A stretch of DNA of 64,000 bases. Source: Balneolales bacterium ANBcel1 (GTDB taxonomy: Bacteria; Bacteroidota; Rhodothermia; Balneolales; Natronogracilivirgulaceae). How positions within the stretch are numbered: position 1 is the first letter of the stretch; each line of letters starts with the position of its first letter. Below, in pieces: positions 52,801 to 61,047 of this stretch. Below the pieces are notes generated by a model that saw nothing but the letters and a program-made list of their open reading frames with translations, was not told the DNA's origin and did not search any database. A program made the position numbers and the translations under genes. The stretch covers positions 330,384 through 394,383 of the forward strand of contig JARULB010000004.1 in assembly GCA_029688905.1 (NCBI GenBank), in the 5' to 3' direction.

Positions 52801-54492
52801 TCATGGGTGGAGCCGGTTAATTGAAGTGCCCAGCACCAGCTCAAAACGGCTGACGGCTGCCAGGTAATCGTGAATGGCAGCAAGATAGGAAAGCCTGCTT
52901 TGGTCAAGGAGCATGGAAGCCTGCCGTTCTTCCAGGCTGGTGCCGACACCCTCACGGAGTCTTGTTCTCGCGAATTCGTAGTTGACTTCGGCCTGTTCAA
53001 TATTCCTTTTCTGGCTATCGATGCGCCTTTCCGCAGTTCTGAGGTTTCGGAGCGCCTGGTCTACCTCCACACGGATCGCATTGGAAAGGTACTCATACTG
53101 AATTTCGCTTTTTCGGGTCGCGATCCGGCTCTGTTCAACACGGGCGCGGTTTTGAAAGCCCGTAAAGATGCTCCAGCTGACATTGATCCCAACCGACACA
53201 TTGGGATTCCAGTAGCTGTCGTGAAAGAAGCTTCGGCTTTCACTTTGAAACCGGAAGGGGTTGTCGGGGTCTGCAGGATCCGAACCGATTACGGTGCGGT
53301 TATCCGGCACTCGTCCGATGTAATCAAGATTGGCAAAAGCATTTACGACAGGGCGATAGGAGGAGCGGTTGATACTTTCGTTGATTCGGTTAATCTCAAT
53401 AAAGCCTTCGGCCTGTTCGAGATCCGGCCTGTGTTCCAGTGCGATGGAAACGGCTTCATCCAGGCTCAGTTCACCGACCGGCTGCATGGCGCTCATGGTC
53501 AGGTCTCCTTCGAGACGGATCGGCTGACTGGCATCCCTGTTGAGCAGCAGGTTAATGTTCCTGAGAGCCAGTTCTGCCTGATTTTCCGCTTCGATAAGCT
53601 CTGTTTCGAGATTCACAAGCTCTACTTCGGCGCTCAGGCGGTCACTTCGTGAGGCCAGGCCCTGCTCGGCAGTCCGGCGGGTATCCTCGACTGTTAATCT
53701 GAGGCGTTCCACACTGCTTTGCACTACATCCACCTGCTGCCGGGCGAGCAGTGCGGAGAAAAAGGCCCGTCGTACGGCATCGATAACCTCCTGCCGCTCG
53801 CGGTGTACGGCATCCTCGCTCAGCTTCCTGAACTGCTCCGCCCCCCTGATGGCAGCAAATGCGGAGCCGTTAAACAGAGTCTGAGTGATGCTGAGCGATG
53901 CGGAGAACTGGTTATCGACACTGAACGGATCATCTTCCATGGATGGCGGGGTAATACCGGAATCCTCAAAACCCTGCATCTGACGATCCAGAAACTCGTC
54001 GAAGGTTATGGGCTGATTTCCATCCAGGCGCTGCTGCTCATTGTATCGCAGCCAGTCGATAGCGCCTATCCCCTCAAAAAGGTCACCTGCGCCACTACCC
54101 GCAAAAGGGTTGGCGGTAACCAGGTTTCGGGTGTAGTTTGCGGAAGCGGTAACATTGGGATAGACATTGCCCCAGGCCTCTCTTACCTGCTGGTCGGCCT
54201 CCTTCTGATCGAGAATCACATTCTGCAATCCAAAGTTGTTCTCAAGGGCGATACTGACGGCCCGGTCGAGAGTCAGTCTCAGGGTATCCCCTTGCGTACC
54301 CACTTGTCTGGATGAAAAGGCGCCGGCCGGATCCGGGATAAACAGCAAGCAGATGAGCAGGGCTATGGCCACTGTTTTCAGAATCGGTTGAAACCGGAGA
54401 GCCCTGCGCAAAAAATGATTTCCGGGTCTGTCTTTCGATGTTCTTCCCCTTGAGGGTGCGTTTTTTTCAGCGGTTGAAACGCCGTCCAACAT
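52801..54492 (-). CDS. TolC-family outer-membrane efflux channel
   Basis: The 563-residue protein has two outer-membrane-efflux (OEP) repeats. They are seen in LTLDRAVSIALENNFGLQNVILDQKEADQQVREAWGNVYP (~75) and LSLDEAVSIALEHRPDLEQAEGFIEIN (~335), each followed by long coiled-coil helices. The N-terminus is long: about 40 basic residues come before a hydrophobic segment (~38-58, ending PAGA-F). A start nearer the signal peptide is possible, although no ATG lies between. It heads the efflux structural genes, 113 bases after tetR, a gap that contains nested inverted repeats. Confidence 0.92.
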   Translation of the reverse strand: MLDGVSTAEKNAPSRGRTSKDRPGNHFLRRALRFQPILKTVAIALLICLLFIPDPAGAFSSRQVGTQGDTLRLTLDRAVSIALENNFGLQNVILDQKEADQQVREAWGNVYPNVTASANYTRNLVTANPFAGSGAGDLFEGIGAIDWLRYNEQQRLDGNQPITFDEFLDRQMQGFEDSGITPPSMEDDPFSVDNQFSASLSITQTLFNGSAFAAIRGAEQFRKLSEDAVHRERQEVIDAVRRAFFSALLARQQVDVVQSSVERLRLTVEDTRRTAEQGLASRSDRLSAEVELVNLETELIEAENQAELALRNINLLLNRDASQPIRLEGDLTMSAMQPVGELSLDEAVSIALEHRPDLEQAEGFIEINRINESINRSSYRPVVNAFANLDYIGRVPDNRTVIGSDPADPDNPFRFQSESRSFFHDSYWNPNVSVGINVSWSIFTGFQNRARVEQSRIATRKSEIQYEYLSNAIRVEVDQALRNLRTAERRIDSQKRNIEQAEVNYEFARTRLREGVGTSLEERQASMLLDQSRLSYLAAIHDYLAAVSRFELVLGTSINRLHP

Positions 54493-54544
54493 AGTGATTA
54501 CCTGTTAATAAAAGTTGCTGATGATATTTGACTTTCAGGCAGAA

Positions 54545-54595
54545 TCAGACAATCCCACACAATTAAGTCAAACGATTGATTAACATCTTGTCTGA
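54545..54595. promoter_or_regulatory. Nested inverted repeats between tetR and tolC, candidate TetR operator
   Basis: An outer perfect 8-bp inverted repeat, TCAGACAA (54545-54552) and TTGTCTGA (54588-54595), encloses an inner near-palindrome TTAA-g-TCAA-acga-TTGA-TTAA at 54563-54583. TetR-type regulators bind palindromes of about this size at the promoters they control. The position just before the efflux structural genes fits an operator. The binding is inference. Confidence 0.45.
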
Positions 54596-54605
54596 AAAAT
54601 GCGTT

Positions 54606-55226
54606 TCAGTTCAATGGATTTATTTTCAGTTGGCTCAACAGGGATGAAAGGTGCTTTTTGAGCCTTTCTTTCATAGCATCGGGCGATTTCTTGCGAATAC
54701 CCAGAAAAGGAAAACCGGTATCAAACATGAAGGCATTGACAAGATAACTCTCAATTGTTGAGCTGAACGTCAATACGTACAATTCCACGTCTATGTTTCG
54801 CAATTCGTTGGTTTTTTTTGCCTTTTCAAGTGCTTCAATAATCATTCTGTGAACCTGAAGCATGGTTTCCTGCAAATTCATCAGAATATCCGGGCGCTGG
54901 TTGAGCAGTCCGATCTCGCGAATGGCAATAATGACCGGTCTCGGATTTTCGAAGGAATAGTCCACATAGGCAAACATGAATTTCCGAAACGTCTCGAACG
55001 GTTCCTCATTGCGCAGGTTGATCTGCTCCAGCAAGCGCTTCACCTCTTCGGTATGACGATCCAGCAACGCTTTCAGAAGCTGCTCTTTGGAGCCGAAATA
55101 GTAGGAGAGCATGGCTACATTGACCTCCGCCTCCTCGGCGATCATTCGGGTGGTGGTGGATCGGTACCCGTTCTTCGCAATCAGACGCTCGGCGACGTCC
55201 AGTATGTGTTTTTTTTTGTCGGACAT
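54606..55226 (-). CDS. TetR-family regulator of the RND operon
   Basis: The 206-residue protein has the TetR DNA-binding domain at the N-terminus: ILDVAERLIAKNGYRSTTTRMIAEEAEVNVAMLSYYFGSKEQLLKALLD, with the recognition helix around residues 33-45 (noted in pieces). The C-terminal helices form the ligand and dimer domain. It lies upstream of and in line with tolC, the adaptor and the pump. This is the usual place for a local repressor that is released by the pump's substrate. Confidence 0.92.
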   Translation of the reverse strand: MSDKKKHILDVAERLIAKNGYRSTTTRMIAEEAEVNVAMLSYYFGSKEQLLKALLDRHTEEVKRLLEQINLRNEEPFETFRKFMFAYVDYSFENPRPVIIAIREIGLLNQRPDILMNLQETMLQVHRMIIEALEKAKKTNELRNIDVELYVLTFSSTIESYLVNAFMFDTGFPFLGIRKKSPDAMKERLKKHLSSLLSQLKINPLN

Positions 55227-55280
55227 GACATAATAGTAGTCTGTATTTGCACCAAAAGCGGTGTTATCGGTGTGTCTTCA

Positions 55281-55616
55281 TCAGATGATCCCATGCTCAA
55301 CGGGACACATATCCCGGAGGCGTTCAAACCGGTAGATTCCACTTTGATGCCCGTCGTTCCAGGTCAGCTGCAATGCATAGTTTCCCACCTGGGAGATATT
55401 CGTGATGGCCCATGCGCGGGTTGCCGGCTCCAAAAAAATTTTGGGGTTAACAGGTTTGCCCATTTGGTCATGTCCGCCCTGACAAAAGACACAGGGGCAG
55501 GACCGACGCAGACCCTCCATGGGAAATCGGCTTTGATGATTATCTCCCCATACTATCTGCAACTCCTGAAGCTCGGAATTAACGGTTATCCTGGAAATTT
55601 GATACTTTGAATACAT
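55281..55616 (-). CDS. DUF971 / GBBH-like N-terminal domain protein
   Basis: The 111-residue protein is a single DUF971 domain, also known as the N-terminal domain of gamma-butyrobetaine hydroxylase. It shows LQIVWGDNHQSRFPMEGLRRSCPC, then CVFCQGG, and LQLTWNDGHQSGIYRFERLRDMCP (split at residues ~22-45 and ~82-105). Stand-alone forms are linked in the literature to iron-sulfur protein maturation in some bacteria; the role here is inferred only. The Cys residues in SCPCVFC could bind metal. I start at ATG 55616 (MYSKYQ); an ATG at 55640 is possible but would crowd the divergent yigZ promoter. Confidence 0.82.
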   Translation of the reverse strand: MYSKYQISRITVNSELQELQIVWGDNHQSRFPMEGLRRSCPCVFCQGGHDQMGKPVNPKIFLEPATRAWAITNISQVGNYALQLTWNDGHQSGIYRFERLRDMCPVEHGII

Positions 55617-55692
55617 TGAAATACGCTTATTGCCCGGCATTGACTATCTTGCCACGCTGTCGGAAACTCCAAATGCACCAACATATTTGCAA

Positions 55693-56331
55693 ATGGAAGA
55701 ATCAGTGAGAACGATAACGGAACCGGTGTACGAAAAATTCACGGATCGAGGTTCAAAATTTTTTGCCTGTGCGTACCCGGCAGCAGATATGGCCCAGATC
55801 GAAAACGCCCGGCAGAAAGTTACAAAAAAATATCCGGATGCCACGCATTATTGTTATGCATGGCGCTGCAATCCTTTTTCCATTCAGGAGTTTACACAGG
55901 ATGACGGTGAGCCGTCCGGATCAGCCGGGCAACCAATTCTGGGGGTGCTGAAATCAGAGCATCTGGTCAATACCATTATTATCGTTGTCCGGTATTACGG
56001 CGGAACCAAACTTGGCAAAGCCGGGTTGATTCAGGCATACCGGGAATCGGCTCGGTTGGCAGTGGCTTCTGCAAAAACGACTGGCCTGCGCAAGTACCTT
56101 CCTGTCGAAATTCACTATCCGTATGAACAGGAAAACCGGATCCGGGAACTGCGGAACCGGTTTGAACTTGAAACCGGATGGGAGTCGTACCATGAGCAGG
56201 TAACCATCGAGTTCTTTTGCAAATTCAGGGCTTCAGCTGAACTGGTTGACATACTCGGCCGCTACGAACATGCGGGAATTCGCTTCTCAACCGGCGAAGC
56301 GTGTTATCGCCCCTCGCAATTCAACTACTAA
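55693..56331 (+). CDS. yigZ: IMPACT/YigZ family protein
   Basis: The 212-residue protein has the YigZ/IMPACT N-terminal domain. Its marks are KFTDRGSKFFACAYP, DATHYCYAWRC, DDGEPSGSAGQPILGVL (~75) and the strongly conserved VVRYYGGTKLGKAGLIQAY (~100). A C-terminal DUF1949-like ferredoxin fold follows. The biochemical role is unsettled; IMPACT homologues in eukaryotes affect Gcn2 and ribosome-linked stress signalling. ATG 55693 is preferred over a TTG at 55630 by family length. The 94-nt leader element begins 20 bases after its stop. Confidence 0.9.
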   Translation: MEESVRTITEPVYEKFTDRGSKFFACAYPAADMAQIENARQKVTKKYPDATHYCYAWRCNPFSIQEFTQDDGEPSGSAGQPILGVLKSEHLVNTIIIVVRYYGGTKLGKAGLIQAYRESARLAVASAKTTGLRKYLPVEIHYPYEQENRIRELRNRFELETGWESYHEQVTIEFFCKFRASAELVDILGRYEHAGIRFSTGEACYRPSQFNY

Positions 56332-56350
56332 TTTTGGACTGATGATCTGA

Positions 56351-56445
56351 TCATGACCGGGTTGGCGTCAGGACACACAGGCGCATGATTAAAACCGGTT
56401 ATGAATTTGCATGTGTCCACTTAATCTGAAAATTTTAAACACATG
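56351..56445 (+). repeat. 94-nt leader element, copy 2 (stem-loop upstream of cobalamin adenosyltransferase)
   Basis: This copy aligns to 19069-19163 with the same spacing throughout. The 10-bp stem is 56351-56360 (T+CATGACCGG) with 56395-56404 (CCGGTTATG+A). Relative to copy 1 the outer pair is T-A instead of A-T and one inner pair is G-T instead of G-C, so pairing is kept. The 34-base loop has four substitutions. The final 20 bases, ATCTGAAAATTTTAAACAC, run into the ATG. An ATG at 56385 opens a 14-codon frame starting MIKTG, as in copy 1. I see no B12-box-like sequence, so a cobalamin riboswitch is not supported. Confidence 0.7.
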
Positions 56446-56994
56446 AAAATTTATACCCGAACAGGTGACCAGGGCAGCACCTCTCTTTTCGGCGGGGAAC
56501 GGGTCCCGAAAAACCATATACGGATCGATGCTTACGGTACCGTCGATGAGCTCAACTGTATGCTCGGACTGACCCTGGCTGCCGATCCGGATCCGGATAT
56601 CAGGAGCATTCTGGAGCGGCTTCAACATGAACTGTTTGTGCTTGGGGCCGACCTTGCCACTCCTCCCGAGAAAAACTCGAGGATTGAACGAATTACCGAG
56701 GCCGACTATCACCGGCTGGAACAGGATATTGACCGGCTGGAACAGTCACTTTCCCCTTTGAAGACGTTCATTCTGCCCGGAGGGTCAAGTGGAGCCGCCG
56801 GCCTTCACATGGCCCGAACCATCTGCCGAAGAGCCGAGCGGATTGTCTATACCTGCCGGAAGGATCACGATATCTCCGATGAATCGTTAATATATCTGAA
56901 CCGACTGTCGGATTTGCTGTTTGTCATGTCCAGGTACGAGAATCACCGTAAAGGCCGCAAAGATATTCCATGGGACAAAACCAGACGTGACTGA
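56443..56994 (+). CDS. ATP:cob(I)alamin adenosyltransferase, PduO type
   Basis: The enzyme transfers the 5'-deoxyadenosyl group of ATP to cob(I)alamin, making coenzyme B12. The 183-residue helical-bundle protein shows the ATP loop YTRTGDQGSTSLFGG at residues ~4-18, AYGTVDELN (~33), LGADLATPP (~67), FILPGGS (~106) and ARTICRRAER with VYTCRKDHDISDESLIYLNRLSDLLFVMSR (two parts, ~120-160). All PduO/MMAB motifs are intact. No other B12 gene is nearby. The start codon abuts the 94-nt leader element. Confidence 0.95.
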   Translation: MKIYTRTGDQGSTSLFGGERVPKNHIRIDAYGTVDELNCMLGLTLAADPDPDIRSILERLQHELFVLGADLATPPEKNSRIERITEADYHRLEQDIDRLEQSLSPLKTFILPGGSSGAAGLHMARTICRRAERIVYTCRKDHDISDESLIYLNRLSDLLFVMSRYENHRKGRKDIPWDKTRRD

Positions 56995-57107
56995 TAGCAC
57001 AAGTTACGGAATGAATGTTGTTTTAAATCAACAACAATGGTTACTTTTATCAGAATACTACTTAATCACCGGCATTCGCCGGAAGTCTCCCACAGATTAC
57101 CATTCTC

Positions 57108-58463
57108 ATGTACCGGTTTCCCTTTTTCCTTGCTCTCCTCATCATATCCCTTCAGGGGTGCCATTTTCCCTCAGGCGATGCCCATGAGGACGTGACTGAA
57201 ACCGCAAAGATTCACGAGCAGGAACAACAGGAAAATGAAGTTGAACCCCGTCTGGATTCGTTTGGAATTGATGAAGATTTTGATGTTACGGTACACTCCA
57301 TCCGCAGAAATCAGTCCCTTTCAACCATCCTCAGAAATCACGGATATAGTCACCGGCAGATTCACGAGTTGAGCATCGCATCTCGGGGTGTGTTCGATGT
57401 GCGAAGGATCAGGGCAGGGCGCCCCTTGCATCTCTACTCGCATACGGATGAGACCGAAGGACCCGCCGGCAATCCTGCTTACATTATTTACGAAGAAAAC
57501 CAGCTCGATTACGTACGTTTTGAAATATCGGACAGCATCACCGTTGTGCGCGGATCCAAGCCCAAAGAGGTTCAAACTCGTCTGGTAAGTGGTGAAATCC
57601 GGGGATCCCTGTACCAAACGCTGCGGCAGCTCGACGTGAATCCCGATCTGACCTACCGGCTGGCGGATGTATTCGCATGGCAAATTGATTTTTACCGAAT
57701 TCAGCCCGGAGATCGCTTCAAAGTACTCTACGAGGAGCATCTGGTTGACGGCAGGGTCATTGAAACCGGGAAAATAAAGGCCGCAATTTTTACGCACTGG
57801 AATCAGGACTACTACGCGTTCCACTATCGTCAAAACGATATGGATGAGTATTTTGATGAAGCGGGCAATTCACTTCGGAGGCAGTTTATGGCGGCGCCTC
57901 TGGACTATACCCGCATCAGTTCACGATTTACCAACAGCCGGTACCACCCTGTCCTGAACAGAAATATGCCGCACCACGGAACCGACTATGCTGCTCCGGT
58001 TGGTACTCCAATCCGTGCTGTGGGTGATGGTGTGGTTACGACTGCAGGTTACGGACGCAATAACGGAAATTTTGTGCGCATCCGGCATAACAGTATTTAC
58101 GAAACCGGCTATCTGCACATGTCCCGTTTCGCTGATGGAATCAGAGCCGGTGTTACGGTCAACCAGGGTCAGGTGATCGGTTACGTAGGTGCCACGGGCC
58201 TGGCTACGGGTCCGCATCTCTGCTTCCGGTTTTGGGAACACGGTCAGCCTGTCGATCCCCGGCGCATAGACCTGCCACCAGCCGATCCCATTCATACCAT
58301 GCACCGTATGGCTTTCACCGACCGGAAAATCGGGCTGCTTGAAGAACTTGGTTTGAATCCGGACTCACTCATCACCAGGCCTGCCACTCTGGCCGGCAAC
58401 ATCGGGTACAGCGGAGTGTTGTCGCAACCCGAGAAGGCATCCCGGCAGACAACAGAGTTGTAA
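57108..58463 (+). CDS. M23 family murein-peptidase lipoprotein
   Basis: The 451-residue protein has a lipoprotein signal (FFLALLIISLQGC, Cys18). An acidic linker and an OapA/LysM-like module follow (~60-115, SIRRNQSLSTILRNHGYSHRQIHEL), then a second module and an M23 domain (~275-400). Zinc-site motifs are HHGTDYAAPVGTP (~286) and GLATGPHLCFRFW (~365). The second His of the usual HLH is Cys, a variant I recall as usual in Bacteroidota members of this subfamily. It resembles MepM-like enzymes that open peptide cross-links for wall growth. It is anchored in a membrane facing the periplasm and followed 23 bases later by the SDR gene. Confidence 0.88.
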   Translation: MYRFPFFLALLIISLQGCHFPSGDAHEDVTETAKIHEQEQQENEVEPRLDSFGIDEDFDVTVHSIRRNQSLSTILRNHGYSHRQIHELSIASRGVFDVRRIRAGRPLHLYSHTDETEGPAGNPAYIIYEENQLDYVRFEISDSITVVRGSKPKEVQTRLVSGEIRGSLYQTLRQLDVNPDLTYRLADVFAWQIDFYRIQPGDRFKVLYEEHLVDGRVIETGKIKAAIFTHWNQDYYAFHYRQNDMDEYFDEAGNSLRRQFMAAPLDYTRISSRFTNSRYHPVLNRNMPHHGTDYAAPVGTPIRAVGDGVVTTAGYGRNNGNFVRIRHNSIYETGYLHMSRFADGIRAGVTVNQGQVIGYVGATGLATGPHLCFRFWEHGQPVDPRRIDLPPADPIHTMHRMAFTDRKIGLLEELGLNPDSLITRPATLAGNIGYSGVLSQPEKASRQTTEL

Positions 58464-58486
58464 ACCCGCACAAAACGAATCGAAAT

Positions 58487-59182
58487 ATGTCAAAAAAAAC
58501 GATTTTGGTGACTGGCGCCAGCAAGGGAATTGGAAACGCGACGGTCCGTTATCTGGCCGGGCTCAAATATCACATCCTTGCCACCGCCCGATCGGAAGAG
58601 CCGTTGGCGGCACTCAAAAAAAGCAATTCGCGCCGTATCGATGTTGTCCCGACAGATCTTACTGACAGTGGATCCATTCAGAAGCTGACAGATTTTGTCA
58701 GGGGGCAAAACATGGAATTAACAGCAATGGTGCACAATGCCGGCGGGCTGATTAAAAAGCCATTTCTGGAATTGACCGACAGCGACTGGAATACCATGTG
58801 GAACCTGAATGTCATGTCGGCAGTGCGGTTACTTCGCGCATTGCTGCCCTTTTTCGGTAAAAACGCTCACATTGTCACCATCGGAAGTATGGGTGGATTT
58901 CAGGGAAGTTCCAAATTTCCCGGCCTGGCCGCCTACAGCACTGCGAAAGGAGCGCTGAGCATATGGACAGAAAGTATGGCGACAGAATTAAAGGAGCATA
59001 ACATCTCGGTAAATTGTCTCTGTCTTGGTGGTGTCCAGACCGGCATGTTCGAAACGGCATTTCCGGGCGTAAAAGCTCCTGTCAAACCGGATGACATAGG
59101 CGAGTATATTGGCGACTTTGCCTTGAAAGGACACCGGTTCTTAAATGGCAGAGTCATACCGGCGGCACTGGGTGATCCATGA
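58487..59182 (+). CDS. Short-chain dehydrogenase/reductase
   Basis: The 231-residue classical SDR has the cofactor loop VTGASKGIG at residues 7-15, HNAGG (~84), the catalytic Ser in VTIGSMGG (~128) and YSTAK (~147). TARSEEP after the second strand suggests NADP(H) preference (Arg). The substrate is unknown. It starts 23 bases after the M23 gene and its stop overlaps the next ATG by four bases (ATGA), so the three genes are probably one transcript. Confidence 0.92.
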   Translation: MSKKTILVTGASKGIGNATVRYLAGLKYHILATARSEEPLAALKKSNSRRIDVVPTDLTDSGSIQKLTDFVRGQNMELTAMVHNAGGLIKKPFLELTDSDWNTMWNLNVMSAVRLLRALLPFFGKNAHIVTIGSMGGFQGSSKFPGLAAYSTAKGALSIWTESMATELKEHNISVNCLCLGGVQTGMFETAFPGVKAPVKPDDIGEYIGDFALKGHRFLNGRVIPAALGDP

Positions 59183-59955
59183 TTTCTCAAATTCGCACAT
59201 TTCTGTTATCTTCCTCCAAACCCTCCCGAACGATTATTCTGATTGCCATGCAAACAGTTAAAAAGAGTGCTCTTCTGATGGCGGTGTTTTTTTTATTCCA
59301 CGTCGCCACGCACCCTGTTGCTGAAGCACAAAACCTGCGGATCGTCTCCATCAACACCCTGACCGGATCCCTTACCGGTACCGCTCTCGGCGGAGCCACC
59401 ATGGCTCTCCAAAATAAAAGCGACATCGACTATTATCCGTTACGATTCGGCCTGGGTATGGGCACCATTTTCGGACTGGGTGTGGGGCTTTACGACCTTT
59501 CTCAATCCACCGGTTCGCAGTACTACGTGGACGGGCTTCTGGCTGCCGGCAACACCTCCGGAACCATCATTCTGATGGATACTTTTTACGGAGCCGCTAC
59601 CGGAGTGATCGTTGGTACCGCCATTACTCTTATGACCAACTCCGAAATCATTAAAGGCGTACAGTACGGCGCAGGTACAGGAGCGTGGTTTGGCTTTGCC
59701 TTCGGACTGGTAGATGCCTTTGTCCTCAGCACACCCGGCAGTTTTGACAGTTTCTACGACTCATATACCCAGTTCCGGCCCGGTCAAAGCGCCGGAAGTA
59801 CCGGCCTCATAACTTTGGAGTCGGATAACAGCACCTACCGTGCCGGCTTTTTGCAGCCAACGCTGCTGCACACGCTTTCCCTCGACAGTTATGGAGGGGT
59901 CTCATACCGGACCGGCTTCGGAATCGAACTGACACGCATCCGGGTTTCGCTGTAA
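59179..59955 (+). CDS. Glycine-rich membrane or envelope protein of unknown function
   Basis: The 258-residue product has a signal-like hydrophobic segment (residues ~31-44, MAVFFLFHV, ending VAEA-Q). Several Gly/Ala-rich stretches follow (LTGTALGGATMALQ, GLGMGTIFGLGVGLYDL, GAATGVIVGTAITLM, GAGTGAWFGFAFGLVDAF) that could be membrane hairpins or glycine zippers. I do not recognise the family. ATG 59179 overlaps the SDR stop and would give a long basic N-region; ATG 59248 (MQTVKKSALLM) gives a textbook signal peptide and may be the true start. Confidence 0.65.
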   Translation: MISQIRTFLLSSSKPSRTIILIAMQTVKKSALLMAVFFLFHVATHPVAEAQNLRIVSINTLTGSLTGTALGGATMALQNKSDIDYYPLRFGLGMGTIFGLGVGLYDLSQSTGSQYYVDGLLAAGNTSGTIILMDTFYGAATGVIVGTAITLMTNSEIIKGVQYGAGTGAWFGFAFGLVDAFVLSTPGSFDSFYDSYTQFRPGQSAGSTGLITLESDNSTYRAGFLQPTLLHTLSLDSYGGVSYRTGFGIELTRIRVSL

Positions 59956-60050
59956 TTGTTTGCGGATACAGATGCGGCCTCGGGAGGTTGGTTGGAAAAA
60001 CGCAGGATGATCGATCGGCTTAAGCTGATCCCAAGCCAAGGCCGGGTGGC

Positions 60051-60932
60051 TCACGAATCCATATCGCTGTCCCCGTCTGCGGAATTGTTTCGTTCACTTT
60101 CCGAAAGCGTGCAGGTTTTTATGATGCTCTTTACGGTTGCAATATGGCCGGTCAGAGAGGGATGAAAACCATCGCTCAGATAGTTCCAGGCCTGAGGCGG
60201 TGAACCCATCCGCTTTCCTGCGGGGTCGACGATGTAACCTGTTTTTCCTGCGATAACTTCCCGGAACTCCCGCAAGTCCTCTTCTTTCAGAATACCGTCA
60301 TGCAGAGGCATTGTTTGCATCATCTCGGAGATAACCGGTGGCGGGGTAATCCAAACCGGGGGATTGGGACAGTTTTGAAGGACCGCAGATTCAATCGCAT
60401 TCAAATTTTCCCAGAACTCGGCAATGCTCACGAGGGTGCGCCCGGTGGTGAGGTGAAGCCTTTGGGCATCCTGACTGCCAAGCGCAATGATAACCCAGTC
60501 TGGTTCATGGCCGAGCACATCCCGTTCCATGCGGCGCAGTGCATCCGCGGAAATTGCATCCGCCAGGCTGGCGTCTATATATCGGAATGACGCTTTGGGA
60601 GTTGACAAATCCAGCACTTCTGATAGTATCCGGAACCATCCCTGCCGATCGTCTGTAATGCTGTCACCGATTACCGCGATGGTTTCTCCCGATTTGAACG
60701 GAAGTTTTGGAATCAGGTCCAGCATCTCCTCATCTTTCAAAATCTCTCCGGCAGCCTCTCTGATCATTTTGTCGAAATTTTCCCGAATCCGTTTGAACTG
60801 TCCGAATTCAAGGCCAATGAAATCCGACACGGCTTCAGGATCCTGGACTCCCTGAAAGAGGGGAAATCTTTTTTCGATGTTTGAAAATTGTACCAGGTAC
60901 TCCAGTAATGCTTCTCTTTCTTCCTGTTTCAT
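60051..60932 (-). CDS. SGNH/GDSL hydrolase family protein
   Basis: The 293-residue protein has a helical N-terminal region (~1-80) and then an SGNH domain: GDSITDDRQGW with the catalytic Ser near residue 91, ALGSQDAQRL (~151) where the family block III has G-x-N-D, and DGFHPSLTGH with the Asp and His near 257. The Asn of block III is Gln here, a conservative change in the oxyanion hole. It is likely a cytoplasmic esterase or lipase, since there is no signal peptide. It lies upstream of, and in the opposite orientation to, OsmC, and starts 95 bases after the sirtuin stop on the same strand. Confidence 0.85.
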   Translation of the reverse strand: MKQEEREALLEYLVQFSNIEKRFPLFQGVQDPEAVSDFIGLEFGQFKRIRENFDKMIREAAGEILKDEEMLDLIPKLPFKSGETIAVIGDSITDDRQGWFRILSEVLDLSTPKASFRYIDASLADAISADALRRMERDVLGHEPDWVIIALGSQDAQRLHLTTGRTLVSIAEFWENLNAIESAVLQNCPNPPVWITPPPVISEMMQTMPLHDGILKEEDLREFREVIAGKTGYIVDPAGKRMGSPPQAWNYLSDGFHPSLTGHIATVKSIIKTCTLSESERNNSADGDSDMDS

Positions 60933-60952
60933 TATTTACCTTTTCGTTAAAG

Positions 60953-61047
60953 TCTCATTCCAAATCCAGTAGCTCACGAACGCATTGCACAGGGCTGCGC
61001 AAGGGGACGTGGCCTGTATTTTATTTCTCATTCCAAATCCAGTAGCT
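60953..61047. repeat. Direct repeat: duplicated 3' end of the sirtuin gene
   Basis: The 22-base sequence TCTCATTCCAAATCCAGTAGCT occurs at 60953-60974 and at 61026-61047, exactly 73 bases apart. Two of the next three bases also match. The second copy encodes the last residues and stop of the sirtuin gene (minus strand). The first lies in the gap before the SGNH gene. It is a precise duplication of a gene terminus flanking a 51-base spacer. Confidence 0.85.

Noticed and set aside
56351..56445. Cobalamin riboswitch upstream of the adenosyltransferase
   Set aside because: The element is far too short, lacks anything like the B12 box, and the same element precedes a TPR lipoprotein with no link to cobalamin.
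57921..58304. Loss of the M23 active site because HLH reads HLC in the 57108-58463 lipoprotein
   Set aside because: I recall this Cys variant as usual for the Bacteroidota subfamily, and Cys can serve as a zinc ligand, so it is not evidence of decay.
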